A stretch of DNA of 64,000 nucleotides, from NCBI GenBank assembly GCA_009192285.1, contig WBVU01000004.1:2626001-2690000 (forward strand), read 5' to 3'. The position numbers were made by a program, and so were the translations under genes. This DNA is from Morchella semilibera. Its lineage: Eukaryota; Ascomycota; Pezizomycetes; Pezizales; Morchellaceae. Of this stretch, positions 55,405 through 64,000 are shown piece by piece (the first letter of the stretch is position 1; each line of letters starts with the position of its first letter). The notes under the pieces are model-generated. The model saw only the letters and a list, made by a program, of their open reading frames with translations. It had not been told where the DNA came from and did no database searches.

Positions 55405-56247
55405 TTAGAAGTTGGACGAGGTGTTAATAACACCAGGAGGTTTGTGGTACTGATCCAGAGTAGCCTTAAACGGAGATGTCTCAGGGCTTGCAGGATGCAT
55501 ATCCCTCCCTGCAGCGAGTGGTGATCCATCACGTCGCATCAGATCATCCTCATCGACTGGATTGACCCTCTTCCTCTTTAGGCGCCAAGCAACAATTGCA
55601 AGCCCACCGATCAGAAGTGCACCACCCACACCAACAACAACCCCAATTATAGTGTTTCTCGTTGAAGTTGAGAGACCCGAACCACCATCGCCGTTATTGC
55701 TACCTGACGGAAGAGCAGTCCCAGTCGGGGTTTCAACGGTGGTACTTGATGTGACATACGAACTGACCTGACCGTTACTGCTGAGGGTAGTATAGATCGT
55801 AGCTACAACTATGCGAGTAGTCGGGCTAGCAGTGACTACATCCTCAGGCTGAGTGGTAGAGGGCGCAGGGTCTGTTGAGGTGGTCTCCGCAGGCGGTCTC
55901 GGCGTTGTCGATGTTGAGGTTGGTGTCGTGGATGTTGTAACTGGAGGGGCAGGAGTTGTGGATGTTGTAGAAGTTGAGGAGGTCGTGGAGGTTGTCGGTG
56001 TAGTTCGACTAGTGGTCGTTGTTGTGGTTGTGGGAGTTACTATAGAGGTAGTCCTCGAAGTAGTTGATCTAGTGGACGTGAAGGAGGTTTCCGAGGAAGT
56101 GGAAGTCGAGTTACTATTCTCTTGACGTTTGTCAAGTTCGGGTAATTCCAAGTCATCAAACGGCATTGGTGCTGGGTTGGCTAGTGAAGACCCCGCTAGC
56201 AGACATAGAAGCGAGAAACAGATGAGAAGGGTTGATATTTTGGCCAT
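55405..56247 (-). CDS. Mid2/Wsc-like cell-surface protein (single TM, Ser/Thr-rich)
   Basis: Single exon, 280 residues. Signal peptide 1-23 (MAKISTLLICFSLLCLLAGS), a Kex2-type KR at 40-41, then a long Ser/Thr-rich stalk (about 44-180) expected to be O-mannosylated and to reach into the wall. A membrane helix lies at about 200-221 (IIGVVVGVGGALLIGGLAIV) followed at once by the basic stop-transfer RLKRKR and a ~60-residue cytoplasmic tail (VDEDDLMRRDGSPLAAGRDM). This layout is that of fungal wall-stress sensors of the Mid2 type, which signal through Rho1 to the cell-integrity pathway (family knowledge). No cysteine-rich WSC domain is visible, so Mid2-like fits better than Wsc. Ligand and exact role unknown. 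The start has a good context and precedes the signal peptide. Confidence 0.82.
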   Translation of the reverse strand: MAKISTLLICFSLLCLLAGSSLANPAPMPFDDLELPELDKRQENSNSTSTSSETSFTSTRSTTSRTTSIVTPTTTTTTTSRTTPTTSTTSSTSTTSTTPAPPVTTSTTPTSTSTTPRPPAETTSTDPAPSTTQPEDVVTASPTTRIVVATIYTTLSSNGQVSSYVTSSTTVETPTGTALPSGSNNGDGGSGLSTSTRNTIIGVVVGVGGALLIGGLAIVAWRLKRKRVNPVDEDDLMRRDGSPLAAGRDMHPASPETSPFKATLDQYHKPPGVINTSSNF

Positions 56248-57673
56248 GATGGACTGAAGGTGAGCAGTATGATGAAAAACAAAATTTAATTAGGGGGAAA
56301 CCCCAGGCCGGAAGAGAAAACTCAAGTAGTCGGGGGTGGGTATGCTTTGTACCAGCAGGCCGTGTGACTTCAGGCGATTTTACACCCGATTCTATGTAAT
56401 TCCGGGCCAGTGGAATCCAGCTTTTGCTTTCAGACGGCAAAGAGGAGGGGGTTTTCGGTCGGGGATGGATAAAAGAGAGGTGGCCGCCAATAATCGGAAG
56501 CCACAGACAAACACAAAGGAGCGAAGTGAAGCAAAATTTATTTGCTATGAATATTATGTATGTATATATAGTATACTTTTTATATAGCGCCGTAGCAAGC
56601 GAGAGGCGTGAGTGGTTTCAGGCGCAGAAGAAAGAGATGGAGAGGACTGGAGAAGGTGGACAAAGTAAGTGAATGAGTAGGTGAGTGAGCGAGTGAGTGA
56701 GCGGCTGCGACAAAACAGTGGTTTTCAAAACGAAATTAGGGAAGTGGAGTATGTAGTAGCAACACCACTGGCTTGGGGGGGATCGAGTCTGAAGATGAGG
56801 GTATAAGGGCAGCAGGGGGGCCCCCGGCAGAGGTGGCGACGACGCTGACAACACCCCTCGGGAACTTGAGAGCCGGCGAACTTGGGGGAAGGGGTTCTAG
56901 AAGGGTTTGACTAGAACAAGAACAAGAATCGGATCTTGTACAGAAGGGGTATTAGAACTTGCACTTACGTTGATTAGAATCCAAACAAGAGAAATGCAAT
57001 AACCCAATACCCTGGGAGAGAGAAAGTGCAAAGGGAATCCAGGAACAGCCGTAGGAGCAAATACTTGTAATTACTAAATTTACAGGAGCAGATGTCGCTG
57101 CAACCAACCAGCTTTTTCGTAATGGAAGCTTTGACGGCCATGTGAAACCCCAAGCTTCTTGGGCTGCGCAGCCGGCACGCCGTTACCCCATCGGCCTTAC
57201 TCTGTTAGTGTGCACCCTTACCTGTGGGAGTCTGCGCCTGTTACTGGCGCACTACAACGATGGAATTGTATGTGGGCAAAAGTGATTTTTATAGGTTGAG
57301 GGTATTGAGGACGCGGAGACTTTTCATCAGTGATGTGACAGTAGCGAAGAATTTCTTTTTCTATCATATTTTAATTGAAAAGTCGGAATTTTTGATAAGC
57401 GTTTGGTTGCAACGATATCCGACGACTTACATGTAGTTAACGCGCGAGTAGTAGGGCATTTCGCACGTACTCTATATATACAGGGATAGTATCAACCGAT
57501 AACTACATGTACATACCGTACTCTACACCAAATACCGGTTTGCTTTTTGCAGCTGACGCTCAATTTTTTTCTCTCCCAACATCTTTTTCTGGCCGGGCAT
57601 CTCATGAACTCTCCTTATCCACTTCTATACGCGACACTCTCACCTCCTAATACTTTGTTTCACTATTATCACC
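56248..57673. promoter_or_regulatory. Shared upstream region of two divergent genes
   Basis: About 1.4 kb between the Mid2-like gene (minus) and the PQ-loop gene (plus). It contains a GTGAGTGAGCGAGTGAGTGAGC-type tetranucleotide run (56680-56705), G-runs near 56777-56822 and a repeat piece at 57374-57434. No gene was seen. Confidence 0.5.
57374..57434 (+). repeat. Dispersed repeat piece (partner at 62346)
   Basis: TTAATTGAAAAGTCGGAATT...TTGATAAGCGTT...CCGACGACTTA closely resembles 62346-62400. Remnant of an unrecognised short transposon. Confidence 0.5.
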
Positions 57674-59020
57674 ATGAACCTGTATTCACTTTTATCTGCG
57701 CAAGCTTCTGCCCCACTGACCATCCGGGAAGCTCTATCTGGTATCTCTGGTACCGTGTCACTCGTTTCATGGATCGTTTTGCTCGTGCGTTAAACCTTTC
57801 GTCCCGTGTTGCGACCGTGTCTCGACTGACATCATTCTGCCTGTGCTGCAGGTACCACAAATTCTAGAAAACTACAAGAACCAAAGCGGTGACGGTGTAT
57901 CCACAGCCTTTCTGCTTATATGGCTCTTTGGCGATATTGCAAATTTGGCTGGTTTGTTGCTCCCCCCCCCCCCAACCCTTTGATATTTCTTTCGCCCGGG
58001 GCCGTAGGCTGTATAAGCATATGGCTACTACTATTACTGGGAAATGCTGACCCCATTTGTCCCTCTATTGTAGGTGCCATCAAGTCAAATCTTCTGTCCA
58101 CCGTCGTTACTCTTGCTGTGTACTTCTGCCTCGCAGATATCATCATAATATCCCAGACCTTTTATTATAAGCATGTCAACATGCGAAAGACAGCTGTCAA
58201 GGAGGCGCGGCGTCAATCTCGTTCAAGCAATGCGGATGATCCCACCCAACCATTGTTTGCTCGTCGTAGAAGTTCCGGCGCAAACACCCGTAGTAGGCCA
58301 TCTGGAACTATGCCTAATAATCCTGCGCTTTCTACCGTTATTGAGAGAGAGACCAGCACCATGGAGGAAGTGACTAGGAATTCTCTTTCAGTAATATCTG
58401 TAATAATTACTGGGTGCCTGGGATGGTTTCTTGCTTGGAAGAGTGGTGCATGGTCTGTTACAGTCGATGATGGAAATGGCGTCGAGACCTCCTTGGTTGG
58501 CGTAATCCTGGGATATATAAGTTCTATATTATACCTTGGGTTGGTAACTTGTAACCCCGTTTATCAATACAGAGCCTAACATCATTGTAGGGCTAGGATT
58601 CCCCAAATCATCAAGAATCACCGCTACCAGTCTTGTGAAGGTACCTCCTAGATATGTTATTAGCCAGTTTTCTCAGAGTTGATATTTAGCCAAGGTCTTT
58701 CGATCTTATTTTTTTTGTTATCGCTGTTAGGGAATATTTCCTATGGAGCCGGAGTAAGTAACCTCAATCATTAGAATATTTGGGTAAAATTCGCTTACTT
58801 CTCAGATTCTACTTCATTCCACTAAGCACGACTATGTGACTCATAACCTTCCCTGGTTGATTGGGAGTTTGGGAACAATGGCCCAGGACTTTATTGTAGG
58901 TTCATGATACTCGTACAAGCCATGGCTTGCTTTGTAGCCTGCTAATATCCGTCTCTGCAGATTTTTGGGCAGTTCCATTATTACAAAGAGAAGAAGCTCG
59001 ACGGTTCAGCTGTTGTTTAG
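57674..59020 (+). CDS. PQ-loop vacuolar amino-acid transporter (YPQ1/RTC2-like)
   Basis: Seven exons (57674-57784, 57852-57951, 58074-58539, 58591-58640, 58695-58753, 58806-58895, 58961-59020), all phases consistent, giving 241 residues. First PQ-loop: VPQILENYKNQSGDGVSTAF across the exon 1/2 border. Second: ARIPQIIKNHRYQSCEGLS across exons 3-5. TM segments include LLSTVVTLAVYFCLADIII and VISVIITGCLGWFLAW. A hydrophilic loop (about residues 100-150) separates the two halves. Family role: lysosomal/vacuolar export of cationic amino acids (Ypq1/PQLC2). It is a little shorter than yeast Ypq1. The second intron contains a run of about 11 C. Start chosen as the ATG giving MNLYSLLSAQASAPL before the first helix. 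Confidence 0.9.
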
Positions 59021-59671
59021 GGTGGTGTAGGGTTAAGGGCGCTTACATTCCTTTCCTTCTTTCCTTTCTTGGTTATGGATGGGTAAACTGGGTTGGCCCT
59101 ACGTAGGGTCATAGGCGAAGGTTTGGGGACGCCAGGCACTTGTAGGGGTCACAGGAGGCTTGGTTAGTTAGATTTTACGATATGCCTTCATATCCCCCCC
59201 CCCCCCACCTTCTTTACTAGAAAAAAAAATAGAATACATCAATCGAATATCTGCGTTTGATCCGTTGCCTAGGGGTAGCCCTTGAACCCGTCATCACTCT
59301 TTTGCTCGGAAAAAGTGAAATACTCTAAAGCGTGCCACATATATGTTGTATGGATGTGTAATAGCACACATACATCCCTCAAGCGATATCCGCGTTATTT
59401 GTACTAGGTACATTACAATTGTACCGGACGATCTCAGGTATTGTAAACATCACTAGTACTACGGGTGTAGGGGTAAGTCTGTAGTCTTAGATTACCCTAC
59501 ACCTGTAGTACATTGCGACTACAAGGATGTAGCGCTTTGCCGTAAATGTAGTGTTGCGTAGTTCTATATCCGTTGCTTTGCATGTTGTACCTGTTCCACT
59601 GCAACTTACTCGCTGAAGACGCCAGATTGTAGATAAGTTTACACCTCTTGATTCTTGATAATTCCGCCGAT
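59021..59671. promoter_or_regulatory. Upstream region of the GRIP golgin gene
   Basis: Intergenic. Contains a homopolymer C tract (59196-59207), an A tract (59220-59229), and a strong hairpin at 59456-59511. Probable promoter in the last 200 bases. Confidence 0.5.
59456..59511. repeat. Inverted repeat (hairpin) upstream of the golgin
   Basis: Arms GTACTACGGGTGTAGGGGTAA and, reverse complemented, GTACTACAGGTGTAGGGTAA, with a ~15-base loop. It ends about 160 bases before the ATG. Either a tiny MITE or a regulatory structure. Confidence 0.65.
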
Positions 59672-61880
59672 ATGGATACCACGGACACCAAAACTACCTC
59701 GGCTATAACGGCAAATTCTGGTGAGTTCTTTTCATGGGCCTTAACAGTGTAGCATTAACGTAGCGTGTAGCACTCTCGGACAAAAAGAAGACAGCGAACA
59801 AGAAGAACGAACAAAACAGTGAAGAGCAAGTCTTATCGGTATCTAGACCAAATTCCCCGGACCCCACTCAAGAAATGGAAGACGGGGATGGTGATCTTGG
59901 GGATGGCGATGTAGAAACGGAGAAGAAATATGTATCGGAAATCACGGTATTTTTGTTCCCTTTTCCCTTGCGATAGAGCTTCATTACTCAAGGAACACGC
60001 AGAATTGCGCGCCTAATGCCCCTAACGGCCGAGAGAGCCAGGACTATACGAACGGCGATAAGGATGACGACAGGTCTCCTGAGGACGACGAGAATGCGCC
60101 ACGGGAAAAGCTTGTGGAGGGACTTAAGAGAGCCCAGGAGTTGGAGGGGCTGGTTGAAGCTCTAAAAAGGAAACTAGAGGAGAGTTCATCTTCAGTAGAG
60201 ACCACAGCACCAGCTAGCGAAGAGCTACAGAAGGAAAGGTCAAGATCACAGGAGCTGGAAAAAGCTATACAAAAGCTGAAGGCTCAGCTTTTGGAGAAGT
60301 CGAAGCCCCTAGTAAACGACATAACTATGCGGGGGGGCGTTCAAGAACTGGGCGAAGAGCCCCCGGCACAGGGGGAGGAAGAGATTTCCAAACTGCGACA
60401 GCTTCTTGAGAGCGAGAAAGAATCTCGAGAAAAGGACCGTCTTGATGCGGGGCAAAGACTCGCGGCGGTACAAGAAGAAAAACAACAACTAGATACTCAA
60501 TACAAAGCACTCCTTGGAAGAGTTGCGCATATCAGAACAACTCTTAGTGACAAGCTGAAGTCTGATGCAGTGGGTAAACCCGTAGAGAGTTCAATTAACT
60601 TACTGAATATTAACACACCACCTAGGAAGAGCTTGAACGTACTAGAAATATGGTGGAAAGCTTAGAGGAGGAAAACCGAGCCCTCAATCAAACCATAAAT
60701 AATCTTCAGGCCGACCTAGAAAAAGCGAATGAGGAAGGTTATGATGTTTCAAAGGAGCTTTCAATGCTTCGAAATAGGTTGAATCTCTCGCAGCAGAATT
60801 GGATGAAAGAAAGGAACGATTTAACCAATGCAGAAAAATACGCTCGCGAGGAGTATGAAGCTGCCAAACAGGCGATGCAGGAATGGGAAATTATAGCAAC
60901 GGAAGAACGTTCTGTGCGTGAATCATTAGGGGATCGTGTTATTGAACTGGAGGAACAGCTATCAAATCAAGAAGCTGCATATAATAAGGTTCTCTCAGAG
61001 AGAGATAGAGAGTCTAGTACAGTTGATGGTCTTCAGAGAGCATTGCAAGATATACAAAACGGTACTGATAGTACCCTGACCCATAAAGTCCATTCCCACT
61101 AACCCTTTTTCAGCACGTAAACAAGAATTGCGGGAGGTTGTTGAGACCATGGAAGCGCAAATAAATCAACTATCATCGAAAGGAGAAACTCTAGAAAAAC
61201 AGGTAAAGGAAGCTGAAGCAGAGTTGACCATGGCTCGGCAGGACCTTGAGCGTGTCCTACCATTTGAAAAAGAGGTTAAGGAGAAGAACCTTCTAATTGG
61301 AAAACTTCGCCATGAGGGTAGGTTTTGAAAAACATCATCTCAAACATATAAAGACTAACATCACATTTGATAAGCTGTCACTCTTAACGATCATCTTAGA
61401 AAGGCACTTCGTATGCTGAAACGTGATAACGCCGATGACAAGATTGACAAGTATTATCCTATGCAATAGCATAACTACCTATCTATGTCTGATATGCTGC
61501 TGACCTAGTAACTACAGAAATCTTGTGACAAATGTTTTCCTTCAGTTTGTTAGCATACAAAGAGGCGATTCTAAGAAATACGAAATTCTTCAGCTAATTG
61601 CCTCTGTACTTGACTGGAATGATGGTTAGCACCACTCCTTACGTCGACAACGCCTAAAGTGAAAAGATAGTAGTGCTGATAATAGTTGAGTACTTTAGAA
61701 CAACGTGAGAAAGCTGGTCTTGTCCGTCCAGGTACCGCTGCTAGTTCACAGAGTTCTTTCCTCAAGACACCCCCGCTGTCACCGTTCCATCGTTCCCCAA
61801 GCACACCGACACTTAGCGATGCATATGAGGGTAGTAGAGATGTATGTTGGAACCCCAAGTTCTTACTTTCCAAGCACTAA
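59672..61880 (+). CDS. GRIP-domain golgin (Imh1-like coiled-coil protein)
   Basis: Eight exons (59672-59720, 59771-59946, 60003-60569, 60626-61061, 61114-61317, 61375-61450, 61518-61624, 61699-61880), phases all consistent, about 598 residues. Acidic, Ser/Asp-rich N-terminus, then nearly continuous coiled coil (LVEALKRKLEESSSSVETT; NQTINNLQADLEKANEEGYD; QELREVVETMEAQINQLSSK). Next comes the GRIP region: LNDHLRKALRMLKRDNADDK, then NLVTNVFLQFVSIQRGDSKK and YEILQLIASVLDWNDEQREK, including the conserved Tyr/Leu residues that bind Arl1-GTP. The Ser/Pro-rich tail (SFLKTPPLSPFHRSP) may be phosphorylated. Family role: tethers vesicles at the trans-Golgi, recruited by Arl1. Homologous in design to yeast Imh1. 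No anomalies. Confidence 0.9.
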
Positions 61881-62225
61881 CAAGAAGAAATAGATTTGGG
61901 CATCTGTTTTGGATTCTGAGAAACCCTAATCCATAGTGGCAGTTTTCTAGGCCCTTCTTTTATGCGCTTCTGTAATCTATCTATACCGGGGACAAAATCA
62001 GGAGTTATTGGATTTAGTCAGTGTTTCTCTCTTCACACCCTGACTCTTCACATTTCCAGGTTAGGATCTGCCTGCCCATTTCTCGTCCCTGTGATATGTT
62101 TACCTCTTATATGAAAACATACATAGAATTATTCTGAAATCTCAAGAGAGCGGAGGATGGAGGGGGACGTCGTTGTATGTGGAGATGTTGCCGCTAAACA
62201 CGTAATTTATAAACATGTAGGACTA

Positions 62226-62282
62226 CCGCGCCAGGGATTACCTCCTTAATGATTGGTTGAAGGATGTAAATCAGGTCTGCTA
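62226..62282 (+). repeat. Dispersed repeat, copy 2 (empty site for pogo)
   Basis: Matches 7900-7957, continuing uninterrupted through CTAATAATAAT. It shows the pre-insertion state of the pogo target. Confidence 0.6.
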
Positions 62283-62345
62283 ATAATAATTTTGATCTCA
62301 TACGCACGGCCAATTTTTCGAGTTATAGCGATACTTTAGTACTCA

Positions 62346-62400
62346 GTCGTTAATTAAAAGGTCGGAGTTTTTGATAAACGTTCTATAACGGACGACTTAA
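62346..62400 (+). repeat. Dispersed repeat piece (partner at 57374)
   Basis: TTAATTAAAAGGTCGGAGTTT-TTGATAAACGTT...GGACGACTTA. See 57374-57434. Confidence 0.5.
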
Positions 62401-62626
62401 AGGGGATGTTTGACTACCTTTTAAGATGCGTTGAGATGACTAATCATATCACTCAATACGAATCTATTATATTGCATTTTGACAGAATAGTATAAACGAC
62501 CCAGACGACAAATGTAGACGATATTGACGGGCATAGCCAATGCTAACAGAAACGCAGGTGTCCCGTCTCAAGGGGGCGTCAGAGGTGTAGCTTCGTTCCG
62601 CAAAGTACATAATAGTAACAGTGATA

Positions 62627-62763
62627 CATCAGCAAACTCAACTTGTGACTGGAGTCTCCCAGCAGTCTCCCAGGTCTCCTGAGAGTCTCCTGAGACTCCT
62701 GGATATTTTTTGAGTCTCCTGAGGCTCAGGAGATATCAGGAGACAAATGAAGTCTTGCTAATG
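62627..62763 (-). mobile_element. 137-bp MITE, copy 9
   Basis: Target duplication TA (62625-62626, 62764-62765). The right end reads CTTGCTAATG. Confidence 0.92.
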
Positions 62764-62914
62764 TACCTCCAAGTGGAGGAAGTATATAAGAGAAAATAAA
62801 GAGGCGGCGATAGTCACTAGTATATAATAGAAACTATAATAGATTGGTATGTAGATACAGAAGACGTTGCGTGAAGAGAAAAGAGAAAGAAAGAAAGTAT
62901 AGGAGTAGGCACCG

Positions 62915-63051
62915 CATCAGCAAACTCAACTTGTAACTGGAGTCTCCCAACAGTCTCCCGGGTCTCCTGAGAGTCTCCTGAGACCTCCGGATATTTTTTA
63001 AGTCTCCGGAAACTCAGAAGACATCAGGAGACAAATGAAGTCTTGCTGATG
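62915..63051 (-). mobile_element. 137-bp MITE, copy 10
   Basis: Target duplication CG (62913-62914, 63052-63053). The empty site is visible in both Gypsy-C LTRs (GGCGCCGTTGCC). Confidence 0.93.
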
Positions 63052-63217
63052 CGTTGTCTCCTTTATATATCCACCATTCCGTCACCAAGCCTGACTCATA
63101 CCCTTACGTAATCCCCAACTATGACTTATTCCTTCGCGTAACAGAAGCCTATAAAACCTATTCTGACTCATTTCCATGTCCTAACGCACAGTAATCACAA
63201 CCCTGCCAATCCATCCA

Positions 63218-63360
63218 CATCAGTAAGACTGCATTTATCTCCTGATGTCTCCTGAGTCTCAGCCTGAGGAGACTCAAAAAATATCCGGAAGTCTCAGGAG
63301 ACTCTCAGGAGACCCAGGAGACTGTTGGGAGACTCCAGTCACAAGTTGAGTTTGCTAATG
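63218..63360 (+). mobile_element. MITE copy 11 (143 bp)
   Basis: Target duplication CA (63216-63217, 63361-63362). It is 6 bp longer than the standard because of a small internal duplication (CTCAGCCTGAGG). Right end GCTAATG. Confidence 0.9.
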
Positions 63361-63441
63361 CAGCCTCCCGAACCTAGTGTATCTATGAAATCCCGGCATT
63401 TTAGCATTGGTCCCGTTGATTCGGTACTCCCGGTGTAGTTC

Positions 63442-63778
63442 TGTGACGGGGTAATCGGGAGGCAAGATAGCGGAAGATAATGATGACACAAATGAACTCA
63501 AGGAGCTCAGCCAGCATAACGAGAACACTGACGAGGGTAAGAACAGCACCGGGCAGGCACAAGTACAGGTACCAGCGGGGGCAAAGGCGAGGGTAGAGGT
63601 AAAAAGAGTGCAAAACAGGGGAAGTGAGGACTGTATGGACCTCAACGAAAACGATAAGAGATACTGTGAGTTTTCTCGTTACAGATCGGGAGGACAAGAG
63701 GACTATGGCTAGAGATAGGAGTATATTCCTATATACTGAAATGACTGGAAGACAAGACAGAGAGAAAAGAAAGAAGGA
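63442..63778 (-). repeat. Gypsy-A type LTR fragment (reverse)
   Basis: TGTGACGGGGTAATCGGG... to GAGAAAAGAAAGAAGG. It abuts a plus-oriented LTR start, an inverted arrangement like that at 51244. Confidence 0.72.
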
Positions 63779-63930
63779 TTAGAGGAGCTCCATGACGACT
63801 TAACCAAGCCGTCCAAGTTCGAGAAACTCCTTGACCCAGAGAAATACTTGGACAACTGCAAAAACCCTAGGACCTTTCAAAGACAACTACATATCAAGCT
63901 AACGGCTAATCTCGATCGGTTTCCTCCATC
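63775..63930 (+). mobile_element. Gypsy-A type gag fragment
   Basis: About 155 bp matching the gag region of Gypsy A/B around GAGGAGCTCCATGACGAC...AACGGCTAATCTCGATCGG. Truncated on both sides (LTR fragment left, MITE right). Confidence 0.8.
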
Positions 63931-64000
63931 CATCAGCAAGACTTCATTTGTCTCCTGATGTCTCCTGAGCCTCAGGAGACTCAAAAAATATCCAGGAGTC
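63931..64000 (+). mobile_element. 137-bp MITE, copy 12 (runs off the window)
   Basis: CATCAGCAAGACTTCATTTG to CAGGAGTC at the window end; first 70 bp seen. Confidence 0.9.

Larger units (their letters stand above)
61881..62558. other. Intergenic with two dispersed repeat pieces
   Basis: Holds the 3' flank of the golgin gene, the repeat at 62226-62282 and the repeat at 62346-62400. No gene. Confidence 0.5.
62566..63390 (-). repeat. Gypsy-C type solo LTR carrying three MITEs
   Basis: About 400 bp of diverged C-type LTR (TCTCAAGGGGGC...TCTATGAAA), enlarged to 825 bp by MITE copies 9, 10 and 11. Target duplication TCCCG (62561-62565, 63391-63395). Confidence 0.85.
62559..63441 (+). repeat. Gypsy-A type LTR start, split by a Gypsy-C type solo LTR
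   Basis: TGTCCCG at 62559-62565 continues at 63391 (TCCCGGCATTTTAGCATTGG...) to about 63441: the first ~50 bases of an A-type LTR. The C-type solo LTR inserted seven bases from its end with duplication TCCCG. Confidence 0.72.

Noticed and set aside
55853-56125. Val-rich plus-strand open frame
   Set aside because: Antisense shadow of the Ser/Thr repeats of the Mid2-like gene.
62627-63360. Regular repeats resembling a CRISPR array
   Set aside because: Units are full MITEs with different target duplications and are inverted relative to each other; eukaryotic context.

Overview
This window comes from a filamentous ascomycete. Genes have short introns with fungal splice and branch sites (CTAAC/TACTAAC), typical fungal housekeeping genes (UFD2, a PQ-loop transporter, a GRIP golgin, a Rho GTPase) and a heavy load of Ty3/Gypsy chromoviruses. 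A Pezizomycete (truffle/morel-like) genome fits best, but that is an inference. No rRNA, tRNA or CRISPR was found.

Layout. 0-7 kb holds host genes: the 3' end of a Rho GTPase (+), the ubiquitin E4 ligase UFD2 (-) and a small secreted Ser/Thr/Val-rich protein (-). 7.4-9.6 kb holds a pogo-like DNA transposon remnant and a small element with related termini. About 9.9-53.8 kb is one large transposon nest. 53.8-61.9 kb is host sequence again: a Mid2/Wsc-like cell-surface protein (-), a seven-exon vacuolar PQ-loop (YPQ1-like) gene (+) and an eight-exon GRIP-domain golgin (+). 62.5-64 kb is a second, smaller transposon nest.

The nest can be decoded from terminal repeats and target duplications. 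An old Plavaka-type (CMC/CACTA-like) DNA transposon has its transposase remnant split between 18.1-18.3 and 35.5-38.6 kb, and probably its second gene at 42.3-50.4 kb. Inside its transposase gene sits a second Plavaka element (18290-35467) with CATCAGCAA termini and a 2-bp TC duplication. Joining the flanks restores the protein alignment exactly. The inner element carries an intact 1000-residue transposase and two accessory genes. One accessory gene is cut by a Gypsy element (24534-31449), which itself contains a solo LTR, so nesting reaches four levels. A second Gypsy (44349-50319) cuts the old element's accessory gene. A two-gene PIF/Harbinger transposon (39056-42093) lies between the old element's two divergent genes. 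A very young Gypsy (11249-17471) sits in a flanking tandem repeat.

The most striking finding is a MITE family of almost constant length (137 bp) present twelve times, all from 10.2 kb onward. It has CATCAGCAA...TTGCTGATG ends, 2-bp target duplications and dense GTCTCC motifs. It shares its termini with the Plavaka elements, which suggests that Plavaka transposase mobilises it. Retroelements are treated as fossils: boundaries, family, parts and approximate condition only.
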